This document shows, piece by piece, positions 39,638-50,824 of a stretch of DNA of 64,000 nt. The DNA lies in NCBI GenBank assembly GCA_963576725.1, contig OY755243.1, positions 35,749,846-35,813,845 of the forward strand. Direction: 5' to 3'. A model generated the notes under the pieces. It was not told the DNA's origin and did not search any database. It saw only the letters and a program-made list of their open reading frames with translations. Positions within the stretch are counted from its first letter, which is position 1, and the number at the start of each line of letters is the position of its first letter. A program made the position numbers and the translations under genes. This DNA comes from Azorinus chamasolen. Lineage: Eukaryota > Mollusca > Bivalvia > Cardiida > Solecurtidae.

Positions 39638-39722
39638 GTATGTATTGGCTAGCAATGTAGATCCAGATCTGCTGCTGTATGTATTGGCTAGCAATGTAGA
39701 TCCAGATCTGCTGCTGCTGGGC
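39635..39722. repeat. Two direct copies of a 41-bp segment
   Basis: TGTATGTATTGGCTAGCAAT followed by GTAGATCCAGATCTGCTGC is present twice in a row immediately after the F element end. Confidence 0.85.
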
Positions 39723-39869
39723 CTACTCTGTTGCTTTTCTCACAGTGTGGCTTGAAAACTTCTTGTCTTTCTCTGTAAAGATATTTTTTGATACTTTACA
39801 ATGTCAAATGCAATAACAATGGAGATAATCTCTTTGTAAATAATTGTAAAACCTTAATAATTTTGTTTT

Positions 39870-40024
39870 CCATTTTTAGCTTGTCCGTTTTTCAAGGAAA
39901 TAAAAGTTGAGGTAATGCCATAGCCTGGATGCCATTATCTATGTTGTTGTCATCCTTGTCCTGTTTTTTGTGCCAAATCTTTTACCTTTTAACTGAGCTG
40001 CCGATAAAGGTTCATACTCAAATA
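39870..40024. other. Family-F-like head fragment
   Basis: TTTTTAGCTTGTCCGTTTTT with GTTGTTGTCATCCTTGTCC resembles the small insertion at 19699-19885 but is incomplete. Confidence 0.45.
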
Positions 40025-40150
40025 CTAAAATCCACCAAACCCTATCTTGTGTCCACTCTTTAGAGTCGCCTCTTCATATCACAGCATAGAGTTTGGTGAA
40101 GAACTAAAGAAGTTATTCATGAAAATGCTTTAATTTAGGTATCTTATGGT
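40025..40150. mobile_element. Family-D MITE, diverged
   Basis: CACCAAACCCTATCTTGTGT, CACTCTTTAGAGTCGCCTCT and CACAGCATAGAGTTTGGTGA; flank AAAATGCTTTAATTTAGGTA matches the copy at 21.5 kb. Confidence 0.75.
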
Positions 40151-40344
40151 TTTAACATAAGATCAGCTATCCCTATCAAACTTGAAATGGTTGTTTTCCA
40201 TCATATGGGTAACTCTGATAAGGGACCATAGCTCATTCATACATGTTTAAAGACTTGTAGCTCCTATTAAATATTGGTTGTCATAGTAACAAATGAGTGT
40301 TGGCATCTGCTTGCGCTGCCCTTGTTTTCTAGAAAAATGATCAA

Positions 40345-40850
40345 AATTTCAGTTTGGATCCTGATAAGATGCCAAGTAACTGAGTATCGCATAGATAAGA
40401 TGCCAAGTAACTGAGTATCACATTGATAAGATGCCAAGTAACTGAGTATCACATTGATAAGATGCCAAGTAACTGAGTATCACATAGATAAGATGCCAAG
40501 TAACTGAGTATCACATTGATAAGATGCCAAGTAACTGAGTATCACATTGATAAGATGCCTAGTAACTGAGTATCACATTGATAAGATGCCAAGTAACTGA
40601 GTATTGCATTGATAAGATGCCTAGTAACTGAGTATTGCATTGATAAGATGCCAAGTAACTGAGTATCACATTGATAAGATGCCAAGTAACTGAGTATCAC
40701 ATTGATAAGATGCCAAGTAACTGAGTATTGCATTGATAAGATGCCTAGTAACTGAGTATTGCATTGATAAGATGCCAAGTAACTGAGTATTGCATTGATA
40801 AGATGCCAAGTAACTGAGTGTCACATCTGTATCCAAACTGTTTGCATCTA
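40345..40850. repeat. 31-bp satellite (15 units) in a family-H loop
   Basis: Fifteen units GATAAGATGCCAAGTAACTG plus AGTATCACATT fill 40363-40828. On the left is AGTTTGGATCCT and on the right GTATCCAAACTGTTTGC, the two arms of a family-H palindrome. Variable sites are CACATT/GCATT and CCAAG/CCTAG. Frames across this array are translations of the unit. Confidence 0.93.
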
Positions 40851-41154
40851 CAGGTAATCACAAATGTTACACTTTCATGCAAAGAGTAAACAGTAGTGAA
40901 CTAAGGTTGGTGTGACAAAGGTGTAGGTCTAGATTGTTGAGTTTAGCTTATTAGGGAGAATATGGTACATATAGTTTGTATACAGAATTTACCTGTTGAA
41001 AGTGAAATAAAATTCATTGTACAACTTGTTTTTGTCATACAGTATTTTACTGAACCAGTAGTACTGATCATTATTGTCTGGTTTATTGTTGTGCATGAAC
41101 ACCATAGTATTATTTAGATTTTAAATAAAAACATAAAATCTTTGTCCATGAATT

Positions 41155-41205
41155 ACATTTTTTTTACTTTTATCAGGGACATCATGGCCGTCTTGTTTCT
41201 AAACC
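41155..41205 (+). mobile_element. Family-F right end
   Basis: ATCAGGGACATCATGGCCGT CTTGTT: the terminal hairpin and CTTGTT end without the rest of the element. Confidence 0.6.
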
Positions 41206-41334
41206 TTTGCTCAGCAGGTGATGTGTGTTCCTTCAAAAATCTTTTTTCTCCCTTTCCAATTTAACCAATGGTTGTCTGCAACTAGATGTATATGCTTCAA
41301 TGCCAAAAGTGGATTTTATTAATTCTTTTGTTAG

Positions 41335-41640
41335 AAATATGACCAATGAATCAAACAGTTTGGATCCCGATGATATGCCATTTTTCTTGCTATCTCATGT
41401 AGATCCAAATTGCACAAGCTACTACTTAATTACTAGTAATAGAGTGCTGAAGGTTAACTCATGAACATTGACTTGCATCCTAATCCTTTTCCAGATGAAT
41501 ATTCATGAAAGAAATATTTTCATCATAAATATGCATATTGATAGCATATGAACACAGGATTTTTCTTTGCCATGGCAGAAACTATAGAATCCAATCTATA
41601 TAATTTCGTAATCAAACGGATGTAACTAGACCATAGTTTC
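41335..41640. mobile_element. Family-H core and family-A half
   Basis: TCAAACAGTTTGGATCCCGA with TCTCATGTAGATCCAAATT (about 41350-41410), then CTAATCCTTTTCCAGATGAATATTCATG and a family-A interior to about 41640. Confidence 0.65.
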
Positions 41641-41659
41641 CCTGTATGGACCCCCGATA

Positions 41660-43533
41660 TGTTATGTACATGTTAGCCTAGTATGTTTACACTTGTGTGT
41701 ATGTTCATGTGCGTGGTGAGTGTGCATAGGAGAATCGGTTAAGTATGAGATGATATGGGTGAGTGAGGCGTATCAAGTCACCTGACTGTAGTTTATGAGC
41801 CAAACCTCTTTTCCCGCTTTCTATATTCTGGCTATAACTCTCGTACTAAACGGATATCTATATTATAGAAAACTCTCCATGGCTTGTGCTTTTTCTTACA
41901 ACGACCAGCTGGTAAGGCTTCATTTGTTATATTTATGATTTTATGTGCAATTCCGTTAATTGTTCGGTAGCAAGTTAATTGAACACATCATACTCAGCCA
42001 TATCATGACCCACTTCGATGACCACCAGGTCCTCACTGACCAACAGCATGGGTTCAGAAGGAATATATCCACGGAGAGTCAACTGATCCTGACGCTACAT
42101 GACTTAGCCAAGGGCCTTGACGAGGGTGAGCAGATCGACGCAGTTCTGCTCGACTTCAGCAAGGCTTTTGACAAAGTCCCCCATGAACGCTTGGCCAGCA
42201 AGCCCCAGTACTATGGCATCAGAGGAAACTTGCTGCGATGGATTAGAAGCCTCCTGACCAACAGAAGCCAACAAGTTCTGGTGGAAGGAAAGTCCTCTGA
42301 CACGACACCTGTCACTTCCGGCGTACCTCAGGGATCTGTCATTGGCCCGTTGCTCTTTCTGGTGTACATAAACGACCTCCCACTCCAAGCCACATCAAAG
42401 ACTCGCCTCTTTGCAGATGATAGTCTCTTGTATAGGAAGATCCGCTCCACAGAGGATGCCAAGGCCCTGCAAGATGACCTAGACCGCTTCCAACAATGGG
42501 AACGAGACTGGCTGATGTCTTTTAATCCAAGTTAGTGTGAGGTTGTTCGTATCACCAGAAAGAGACATCCTATCAGGACACCATACCTCATCCACGGCAA
42601 GGAACTCCAAGTCGCAAAGGGAGGAACGTATCTCGGAGTCCACGTGGATGAAAAACTCCATGAACACTCACGTGGCTACTACAGCCAAAAATGCCAACAA
42701 CAGCCTTGCCTTCCAGAGGCGAAACCTCACTAGCTGCCCGCAGAAAACAAAGGCACATTGTTACCAAACCCTTTTTAGGCCTATCCTGGAGTATATGCCA
42801 GCTGTGCCTGGGATCCACATACGAAGACCAACATCACCCAACTTGAAGCCGTCCAGCGTCGAGCTGCCGGCTTCGTCAAGGGAGACTATCACACCACCAC
42901 CAGCTCAAGTCAGGTGATTGCTGACCTAGGATGGCAGCCCTTAGCTGAACACCGCTCAAATGCCAAACTGGTGATGGTCTATCGCATAACCCATGGTCTC
43001 ATAGACATACCAGCCGAGGGTTTCTTTCATCCTGCATCTATCAACACTAGAGGTCATTCCATCAGATATCTCCTTCCCTTCTGTCGCACTGACGTCCTCC
43101 TGCACTCCTTCTTCCCTTCCGCAATCAGACTGGAATCAGCTCCCAGAGCAGACAACCATGGCAGCCAGCGTTGAATCCTTCAAGGGGGGTCTGGTTGCGC
43201 CGTGGTAGACCCACGTACTTCTTTTTAACTTCTTTTAAAACATTTTTTTGCACTGTACATACTCGAGCGCCGCACAGCCTTGTATTTGCACCATGTACGA
43301 CATTGCCCCAGAGTGGGATCTGTACATTAACGGAACTCCCAAAGAAGAAGAAGAAGAACCATGACTTAAGTCGGATACGCTATCTGAACTTCGATACGCG
43401 ATTCTTATTATTCAACTCTGGCTCATCATTGCTATTTTGTATTTCTTTTCATCTATTTGTACTTAAATTGTGATTAAAAGAACTCTTAACAACCCTTCTG
43501 GATCCGTTCGATCGATTCCGACCCCGGGTTACA
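41660..43533 (+). mobile_element. LTR-like segment split by a LINE insertion
   Basis: Starts TGTTATGTACATGTTAGCCT and, after the LINE (about 41965-43358), resumes with a segment ending GACCCCGGGTTACA at 43533. TG...CA ends and, two bases on, TGGCGACCAAGACGAGACCC (43536) look like an LTR followed by a tRNA primer-binding site of a Ty3/gypsy-type retrotransposon. Joined length about 480 bp. No gag or pol is seen downstream, so it would be a truncated element. This is inference from the end motifs only. Confidence 0.45.
41965..43358 (+). pseudogene. 5-prime-truncated CR1/jockey-like LINE reverse transcriptase
   Basis: Frame 41960-42535 carries reverse transcriptase motifs: QQHGFRRNISTESQLI, AVLLDFSKAFDKVPHERL (catalytic Asp), TSGVPQGSVIGPLLFLVYIND and LFADDSLLY (FADD catalytic site). 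It is interrupted by a TAG at 42533 where a Lys codon is expected and by later frameshifts; fragments of the C-terminal region (TKTNITQLEAVQRRAAGFVK type, then GDYHTTTSSQVIADLGW) continue in other frames to about 43170. The 3-prime end is an AAG microsatellite (43341-43358). GC-richer than its surroundings. No endonuclease domain remains. The start lacks a real ATG. Dead copy. Confidence 0.88.
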
Positions 43534-43600
43534 AATGGCGACCAAGACGAGACCCGAACTCGCAATCTTCTGATTCGAAGTCAGACGAAGACCCTAATCA
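43534..43600 (+). other. Primer-binding-site-like and leader remnant
   Basis: AATGGCGACCAAGACGAGAC and CGAACTCGCAATCTTCTGAT follow directly after the LTR-like end and stop at a family-A element. Confidence 0.35.
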
Positions 43601-43690
43601 AACAGCTCCTGCAGGAACCATCTGATCTGGATCTACCATGTTTGTAAAGGGACGGGGAAGGCTTTCTATCAGAAAAAGGGTTGGATCATG
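43565..43690. mobile_element. Family-A MITE core
   Basis: GAAGACCCTAATCAAACAGC, TCCTGCAGGA, ACCATCTGATCTGGATCTAC; ends missing. Confidence 0.65.
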
Positions 43691-44039
43691 TACGGAAAAA
43701 CTTTATCAGAATTACTATTATATATATAGCAAGAATATTGATGATTCGTGTTGTTTGGAAAAAAAGGAGAAACTAAGGATCGAATTTGCAAAAAATACAG
43801 TGAACCCTATCTTAAAGGCATTTCTAAAGGAATGTTGACCTATGAACCCCATGCTGGGTATTTTGGGTGCTGTCTTTCTGGCATTTAATACACAAACTGA
43901 TAGGGCGGGCTAAACTATCACAGAGGATCAATGTATAGTTGCATAACTTTATCTCTTATGGCCATGGACCACTCCAGGGAATCAATAATCAACACAGCTG
44001 GACACTGTGTATTAGGCGGGAGGGGGGTCATTTATGAAG
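43691..44039. other. Unannotated spacer
   Basis: A 66-residue Lys-rich frame at 43638-43838 starts inside the family-A core and is not considered a gene. Nothing else recognised. Confidence 0.4.
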
Positions 44040-44190
44040 GAGCTTTGAGATGCCTTTAAGCTTTAATCTGATGAATATTCATGTTCTAGGCCAAAACTGT
44101 AGAATTAGTTCCAATAGGAGACCATGATTAGACAGTTGATATAGGGGTTTCTGATCTATGTCTACTCTGTTCGTTCTAAATACTCATGTC
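44040..44190. mobile_element. Family-A fragment
   Basis: TGATGAATATTCATGTTCTA, AATTAGTTCCAATAGGAGACC and CTGATCTATGTCTACTCTGT. Confidence 0.55.
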
Positions 44191-44204
44191 ATCAATCATA
44201 TGCA

Positions 44205-44640
44205 TTGACCCTTCGCTTGCTGAATTTCAAAATACATTTCTCCTTCTTTACCCATGCCCTGTTGTATAATTACATACATCTTCACTGTGTACAAGTATTT
44301 CGCTGTGCAATCACTGCTCTGGAGTGCACCGGTTGCACAATCAACTTGTAAATAGTGCAGACCCTGATGAGACAGCTCCTGCAGGAGCTGTCTCATCTGG
44401 GTCTTCACTATTTACAGGTAGGTATATTGACGTGATTAGCAAGATAGATAGATAGATAGATTTATTTGTGTATATATATATATGTCATCAATACAATTAC
44501 AGTCATACAATTTGACATAACAGTTATCGACTTCTTGTTATTTATATAAAAAAAAAAAAAGACATGTTATACATACACAGGATAACCCGTAAAGTTTTTC
44601 AACTTATTTCCAACGGGGTCCTATAAAAGCGAAGGGTTAA
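44205..44640 (-). mobile_element. Family-E MITE split by a small retroposon
   Basis: TTGACCCTTCGCTTGCTGAA; core AGACCCTGATGAGACAGCTC meeting AGGAGCTGTCTCATCTGGGT; then TGACGTGATTAGCAAG, an insertion (about 44442-44627), and the E end GCGAAGGGTTAA. Confidence 0.85.
44442..44627 (-). mobile_element. Small retroposon with (ATAG)n/(TA)n end
   Basis: Starts with ATAGATAGATAGATAG then TTTATTTGTGTATATATATA and ends near GGGGTCCTATAAAAG. The simple-sequence end would be the 3-prime tail of a minus-strand element. AAG is present on both sides. Family unknown. Confidence 0.5.
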
Positions 44641-44832
44641 AATGTGCCTCTTTCAGTTAAAAGGAATTGCATGCATGGCTATGCAAAGGAATTGGCTAAC
44701 CATACAATGTCATCTGGTTCTTCTGTTCCTGACTTAGCCAAAAACTCCTTATTTCATGTAATTATAAGTATCAGCTAATTGATATCCGTGATACCAGTGT
44801 GCCTTTCATGAATATTCATGGGGTAAAGTAGT
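44636..44832. mobile_element. Family-A MITE, core deleted
   Basis: GGTTAAAATGTGCCTCTTTC at the left, ATATCCGTGATACCAGTGTG and TTCATGAATATTCATGGGGTAAAG at the right; no hairpin left. Confidence 0.55.
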
Positions 44833-44866
44833 AGTTGACAAGGTAAACCTCGAGACCGCAATCCCG

Positions 44867-45850
44867 GGGTTGGTCTAAAACACGCAATGGAAGAAATGGA
44901 ACACAAAACACGCAATGGAAATTTTAAAGTCATTTCTGGGTCGATTTTAACAGCTTTTTCAAGCAATATAGGTACAATAATTTAATGTTGATTGAATTAT
45001 GCCAAATAAAACAAGAATTGTCACCAGATAACCATAAAATCGCATATTTACTGAAAAATTTCCATTTCGCCAGTGGAGAAATGGAGATTTATGGTAGAAA
45101 TGGAGATGAAATAAGCATTTTTGTTCATTATTTCAGACCTTATGACTTCTTTTAAACAAATTCTATTGAACTAGACCAAGCTAAACCTCATTTGTCCATT
45201 ATTAACTGTGCAATCGTGTATTTACTTAATAATGTCCATTGCGCCACCAGAGAAATGGAAAGAAAACACGCAATGGAAATTTTAAAGTCATTTCAGGGTA
45301 GATTTTTACCGTTGTTTTAAGCAATATGGTTACTTTAAGGTAAGATCGATTGAATTCAACCAAATAAAACACGATTTGTCAATAGATAACTATTAAATCC
45401 AGAATTCATGAAAAGTTTTCATTTCGCCAGTGGAGAAATGGAGATTTGTAGTAGAAATGGAAATGATGTGTGGTTTTTGTTCATTTTTCCAGATCTTATG
45501 ACTACTTTACACTAATTCTATCGAATTAGACCAAGCTAAAACTCATTTGTCCATTAATAATTGTGCTATCGTGTATTTACTTAATAAAGTTTATTCCGCC
45601 ACGAAATGGAAGGAAAACACGCAATGGAACTTTTAAAGTCATTTATGAGTAGATTTTAACCGTTGTTTCAAGCAATATGGTTACTTTAAGGTAAGATCGA
45701 TTGAATTCCACCAATTAAAACACGATTGTCAATAGATAACCATAAAATCGTGTAATTACTTTAAAAATTCCATTTCGCCAGTGGAGAAATGGAAAGAAAA
45801 CACACAATGGAAATTTTAGTCATTCATTTGGAAACATTCCCCCTGTTTTA
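44867..45850 (+). repeat. Left arm of foldback element 2
   Basis: Three full units and one shorter unit starting at about 44876, 45262, 45612 and 45795 (AACACGCAATGGAA or close variants). Ends at CATTCATTTGGAAACATTCC. Confidence 0.88.
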
Positions 45851-46019
45851 CCGGGACCCGCAATAACCTCATTTTAAATAGAAGCTATTGGCGCAGTTAG
45901 TGTTCTTTATCTAATATTACATTAACTAACACCGCAGCGCTGCATCAACATTGTTTCATTTTAATGGACAATGAAACACTGTTAATTCAAAGCCGTTTGC
46001 CTTTATGACGGACAGTCCA

Positions 46020-46800
46020 GACAGTTTAACTGCTCCCTTTAAGAACTCAGACAGGGCAGACCCTCATCAATCGGTTCCTACACGAGCCGTCTCATCTGGG
46101 TCTACTAAGTTAGCGTAAGAATTCAGACGCAAACAGAGCAGACTGTGATCAGTCCGTTCCTACATGAGCCGTTTGATCTGGGTCTACTATGTTAATCCTA
46201 AGAAATAAAGATGTCACCATTAATCAGATTTCATTCACCACGGAAATTGCTGGCCATTGCAAAATGTAAAGTGTAATTTAAAAACTCGGAAAAACAGAGC
46301 AGATCCTGATCAGTCGGCTTCTAGAGGAACCATATGATCTGGATCCAATATGTTAATTCCTAAAAACTAACGACGTCACCATTTCTTAGATTGTACTCAT
46401 CACGTCAAGTTTGGGTCATTGCAGAAAATGTCAAGTGTAATTTAAAAACTCGGAAATACAGAGCAGATGCTGATCAGTCGGCTTCTACAGGAGTCGTATG
46501 GTCTGGATCTGATATGTTAATCCTAAAAATTAGCGATGTCACCATTTATCACGTAAAGTTGTGGTCATTGCAGAAACTGTCAAGTCTAATTTACCAACTC
46601 GGAAGCAAACAGCGCAGACCCTGATCAGCCGGATCCTTCTGGAGCCGTATGATCTGGATCTAATTGCCTATGTAAATCCTAAAAAGTAGCGATGCCACTA
46701 TTAATTAGATTTCATTCATCACGGAAAGGTTTGGCCACTGCAGGAAAATTAATGTCAAGTATAATTAAGTATAAAACAAGTATAAAACAGAGCAGATCCT
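46020..46800. repeat. Family-A-derived tandem array, about 155-bp units
   Basis: Five to six head-to-tail units, each with AGAGCAGATCCTGATCAGTC, GGCTTCTACAGGAGTCGTAT, GATCTGGATCTGATATGTTA and GATGTCACCATTTATCACG. Each unit is a family-A core plus one flank, so the element seems to have been converted into a satellite inside foldback element 2. Confidence 0.85.
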
Positions 46801-47224
46801 GATTCGTCGGATTGGATATTCGCACCCGTGATAGTCCATAACGAATTAAGTTGATGTTTAATCCAATCAGCGGGTATAGCATGATTGGATTATCACACCT
46901 TTTACCGACAGTCCCGCCCACCTATCCGCTCACCGATCAAACGCGTGTTGCTCCTGTAGGGCTTCTGTTCGGTTTGCTCGGCTTTGTATGAACAACTTAA
47001 ATAAATGTGTAAATATTTCACTTTTGGGCATTATGTACACAAACCAACCTAAAGACCTGCAATTTAATAGGGAAATGGATAAACGTGATGTGGTGCAAAA
47101 CACAAGATGAATTTGTATATTATCGATTGACTTAATACACATCTCAAAAGTCACACGTGCTACCATTCTGTTTTAAACGGAACCCTGCTGCTAGCACGCG
47201 TGTGCTTTACACTAAGCTACTGAC
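46801..47224. other. Interior of foldback element 2, unannotated
   Basis: Includes ATTGGATATTCGCACCCGTG and GATTGGATTATCACACC, not recognised. TTGCTCCTGTAGGGCTTCTG near 46948 may be a family-A loop. Confidence 0.4.
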
Positions 47225-47434
47225 TTAACCCTTTCCCATATAAACGGGTTTTTTTCACGCATTTGCAAACAGCTATAGGAGCCGTCTGATCTGGGTCTGC
47301 TCTGGTTGCTTATGGAATTTCTTTACTTTCTAAAATGGCTACAATATTCCACCTTCTTTACTTCCTTATTACTTTTTTTGTTCATGAATATGCAGTAGGT
47401 ATTGAAATTTTGAATAATCAGGGAAAGGGTTAAT
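47225..47434. mobile_element. Family-A2 MITE, left core arm missing
   Basis: TTAACCCTTTCCCATATAAA; AAACAGCTATAGGAGCCGTC, TGATCTGGGTCTGCTCTGG; GTAGGTATTGAAATTTTGAA; CAGGGAAAGGGTTAA. Confidence 0.85.
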
Positions 47435-47449
47435 ATTCATGGACAAAAT

Positions 47450-47662
47450 ACAGAAAACCCCCGCTAATACGACCACCTAAAAGAGGTATAATTCTGAGTG
47501 CTAGATGCAGGTGGTAGCTTAATGCAGGACAAAAGTAATGCAGAAAGCTCCTAGAGGAGCATTCTGTATTACTTTTGCCCTGCATTAAGCAACCACCTGC
47601 TTATAAAGACAACCATATATATCCATTAAGTGGTCACATTAGAGGGGTTTTACTGTAGTTGT
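47450..47662. mobile_element. Family-B MITE, complete
   Basis: ATACAGAAAACCCCCGCTAA and GTGGTCACATTAGAGGGGTT TTACTGTAG at the ends; core GGTAGCTTAATGCAGGACAA with AGCTCCTAGAGGAGCATTCT and GCCCTGCATTAAGCAACCAC. Confidence 0.9.
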
Positions 47663-48189
47663 ACATGTATAATGAAATAGGAAAGACGGAACATTCTAGC
47701 CAAGTTAAAAAAAAAGAAAAAAAAAGAACCAGTTCTATCATATTCCATTAGCAAACAGAGCATACCCTGATTAGTACAATCATTGAAATAATAAACACAA
47801 TAAAAAAATCACCTCGCATAACATACAATCCGTGTAGATTCTAGACGTTTGGAGTAGCTATGATGCCTAATTCAGCAACATATCCTGATTATATACTCTT
47901 TTGCTTACGATATCTACATTTTGTTAAGATGATTGGATAATTCAGTTTTAACCAATAACAATTAATGGTTAGATTAGAAACGAGCTAAATAAATTTTATT
48001 TAAATGAAACAATTATTGCTCGGCAAATTGAAAGTCTTTGTGCCACTTACAAACAATTAAAGTTGATAATCTTCCCGATATGTACAAACTCAATTAAAGT
48101 CTACTTTTAAAAAGGCCGACTGCTTTCACAATTACATTTCATGAATATTACGTTTCAGTTGGTCTTATTCAAAGAAGTTTATCTTACAT

Positions 48190-49210
48190 AAGAGAGAAAG
48201 GAACCAAGTCGACAGTGTCTTTATTTCCATTGCGTATTTTCTTTCCATTTCTCCAGTGGCGCAATGGAAAGCAAATACATGTAGATGATTATACATTTAC
48301 ATTTATTAATGGACACATTACATTCAATCTACTTCAAAATAGTTTATCCTACAATAATCATAATACATACAAATTACAACAAAATCGATACACAAATAGT
48401 GTTTTTATTTCCATTGCGTGTTTTCTTTCCATTTATCCAGTGGCACAATGGACTTTTCTTCAGTAAATACTCGATTTTACAGTTGTAAATGGACAAATGG
48501 AGTTTAACTCGGACTGTATCAGTAGAATTCATCTGGAAATAATCATAGAGACTGAAAAATGAATATAAACAACATATTTATAAACGGGGTTTTTTAAATT
48601 CCATTTCCACTATAAATCTCCATTTCGCCAATGGCGAATAGAATCTTTTTTATTAGATACACAATTTTATGCTTAAAAAAGGACCGATCGTTTTTTATTT
48701 GGTCTAATTCAATCGAAAATACCTTATTGTACCTATATTGCTTGAAAAACTGTTGAAATCAACCCAGAAATGACTGGGTCATTTCCATTGCGTGTTTTCT
48801 TTCCATTTCTGTAGTGGCGCAATGGACTTTTTAAAGCAAATGCACGATTGCACAATCATTAATGGACAAAATAGGCTTAGCTTGGTCTAATTCGATAGAA
48901 TTTGTGTAAAAGAGGTCATAAGGCCTGAAAAATTGAACAAAAACAACATATAAATGCATATTTCATCTCCATTTCTACTATAAATCTCCATTTCTCCACT
49001 GGCGAAATGGAAATTTTTCAGTAAATACGCGATTTTATGGTTATCTATTGACCATTCTTGTTTTATTTGGTCTAATTCAATCGAAATTAACTTATTGTAC
49101 ATATATTGCTTGGAAAAACTGTTAAAATCGACCCAGAAATGACTTTAAAATTTCCATTGCGTGTTTTGTGTTCCATTTCTTCCATTTCTTCCATTGCGTG
49201 TTTTAGACCT
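48190..49210 (-). repeat. Right arm of foldback element 2
   Basis: Inverted units marked by TTTCCATTGCGTGTTTTCTT at about 48228 (variant), 48412, 48785 and 49154. The outermost piece reads TTCCATTTCTTCCATTTCTT twice, one more copy than in the left arm. Confidence 0.88.
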
Positions 49211-49222
49211 ACCGCAATCCCG

Positions 49223-50824
49223 CAAAAAGACCCGCAAGACCCGAAGATTACACGACGGAAACGTGAATTTGTTATTTCCGGTAGAAAGAAAACATTGAAT
49301 GTTCGCTGTTTTCTCGTTCAAAACAACGAGTAAAACGTCAAACGAAAGAAGTTTGAATGTGACAACATGTTCATTATCAGCAAGAAGAACGTATCCAGGA
49401 TTCTGAACTTTGTAAGGTTGATATGTCGTACGAAAAAAAAAGAAGAAATTACCAAACTGCACTTCTGCTGTGAACGAACATGTTGCAACAAATCCTGGCA
49501 TTGTTCAATTTTTTGTAAATTGCAATCATGGACTTGTGTTTGGCTCTAGCGTTTTAGATTCTCGCGATCCAAGCGATAATGACTTTGATTTAGATCTACT
49601 AAAATAAGTATATATTTATTTAAGAACGAGCACAGGAAACTATGAAATCAATGTAGACCAAATACCAAACCCCGGTTAAAGCAATTTTTTTGTACCCCCA
49701 CTTTTCAATGAAAACCCCCAACTTTAAGAAATTGTAGACGACAGGGGGTGCAGAAAACCTCCAGAAATAAAATCAGGTGGGATCACTGCAAACGCTGCAA
49801 TCTATTGTAAAATAATCCAGAAAAGCGCACCCCATCCACTGCGCATCTATGTTGCACATCAAAGCTTTACCTAATTTGGCGAAATCAGATTTTTCAGCGT
49901 TTGCTGTAATTTAACCCATCCAGGCATCCTTATCAATTTCTGCTAATGACCGAAATATATCAAGGTGGGGCGCGGTAGCCCGAAAAAGAAACATTGAACA
50001 ACTTTTGGTGAATGCAGGGTATAAAAACGGGGTCCGCTATTCTGGAAGTGCCCGACGCTGTGCTTTTTTCCACTTTTTGGGGAAGGATGTTGGGTCACAT
50101 AGAGATGGGGAGGGGCAAAGGTGTGTGTGTGTGGGGGGGGGATTCGTTGGAATGAAATTTAGTGGAAATTTATTATTTTGGGGACTATTGTGTTTGACAG
50201 CTGCCTGTGTTTGTGTACGGTACTTTGTAAACTGCTAAAGTATGAATTATTTTTCATAAATTTAAAGGGTTGAACCTCCTTCTAAATGGTGACGGGTTGA
50301 GTTCACTTTAGAGGATTGAGTTAATTTGAATAAAGATTCAGAGGCTATTCCAAAATTGACGTTATCCATATTTGACAAAGTATAAATTTATATAAAATGA
50401 TATTACAATATGATTATTTTATTGTTACTGTAGTGTATACTCCAATCTATAAAAGAAACTGATGTTTGTATCTTATTCTGATAAGATTAAAAGAAGTGAA
50501 TGATATTACAGAAGATCAGATACATTCATCACCATCAGGTTAAGAAAAATATCTGAAAACCGAACACCTGAAAATCCAACATTTTGTCCAGTCTGAAGGT
50601 GTTCAGTTTTCAGAGGTTTACCTGTACTTGCTATTACCAAGTCTTAACATATCATAAATTATACCTTTAATCTTTTGATTGGGTCATACATATCAAAAAC
50701 GTTGCAAAGAAGGCAACACAAAACGTGTTCCATTGCAGGAATTCAATATTGCCAAAATAGAAAGCCAAAGAAATCAATCGACTGTCCTACTGAATACACT
50801 AGTACATTATCATATAAAGCTGAT
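49223..50824. other. Unannotated intergenic stretch
   Basis: No gene recognised. Low-complexity GTGTGTGTGTGGGGGGGG near 50120. A small inverted pair (CTGAAAACCGAACACC and GGTGTTCAGTTTTCAG) at about 50552-50616. Confidence 0.45.

Larger units (their letters stand above)
44867..49210. mobile_element. Foldback-like element 2 with about 1-kb inverted arms
   Basis: Left arm 44867-45850 and right arm about 48190-49210 are inverted copies built of three to four units of about 350-370 bp (with one shorter unit in each). Key unit text: ACACGCAATGGAAATTTTAA, GTCATTTCTGGGTCGATTTT, ATTTCCATTTCGCCAGTGGA, GACCAAGCTAA. Outer ends are GGTTGGTCTAAAACACGCAA and its counterpart TTGCGTGTTTTAGACCT. The 12-bp direct repeat ACCGCAATCCCG flanks the whole (44855-44866 and 49211-49222). 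The interior (about 45.88-48.19 kb) has no transposase; it holds a MITE-derived array and family A and B copies. Confidence 0.75.

Noticed and set aside
40542..40778. A 78-residue repeat protein on the minus strand
   Set aside because: It is the translation of the 31-bp satellite, with no flanking coding signals.
49145..49501. A 118-residue minus-strand protein
   Set aside because: It runs across the end of foldback element 2 and into a low-complexity region; NGRNGRNG comes from the TTCCATTTC repeats.
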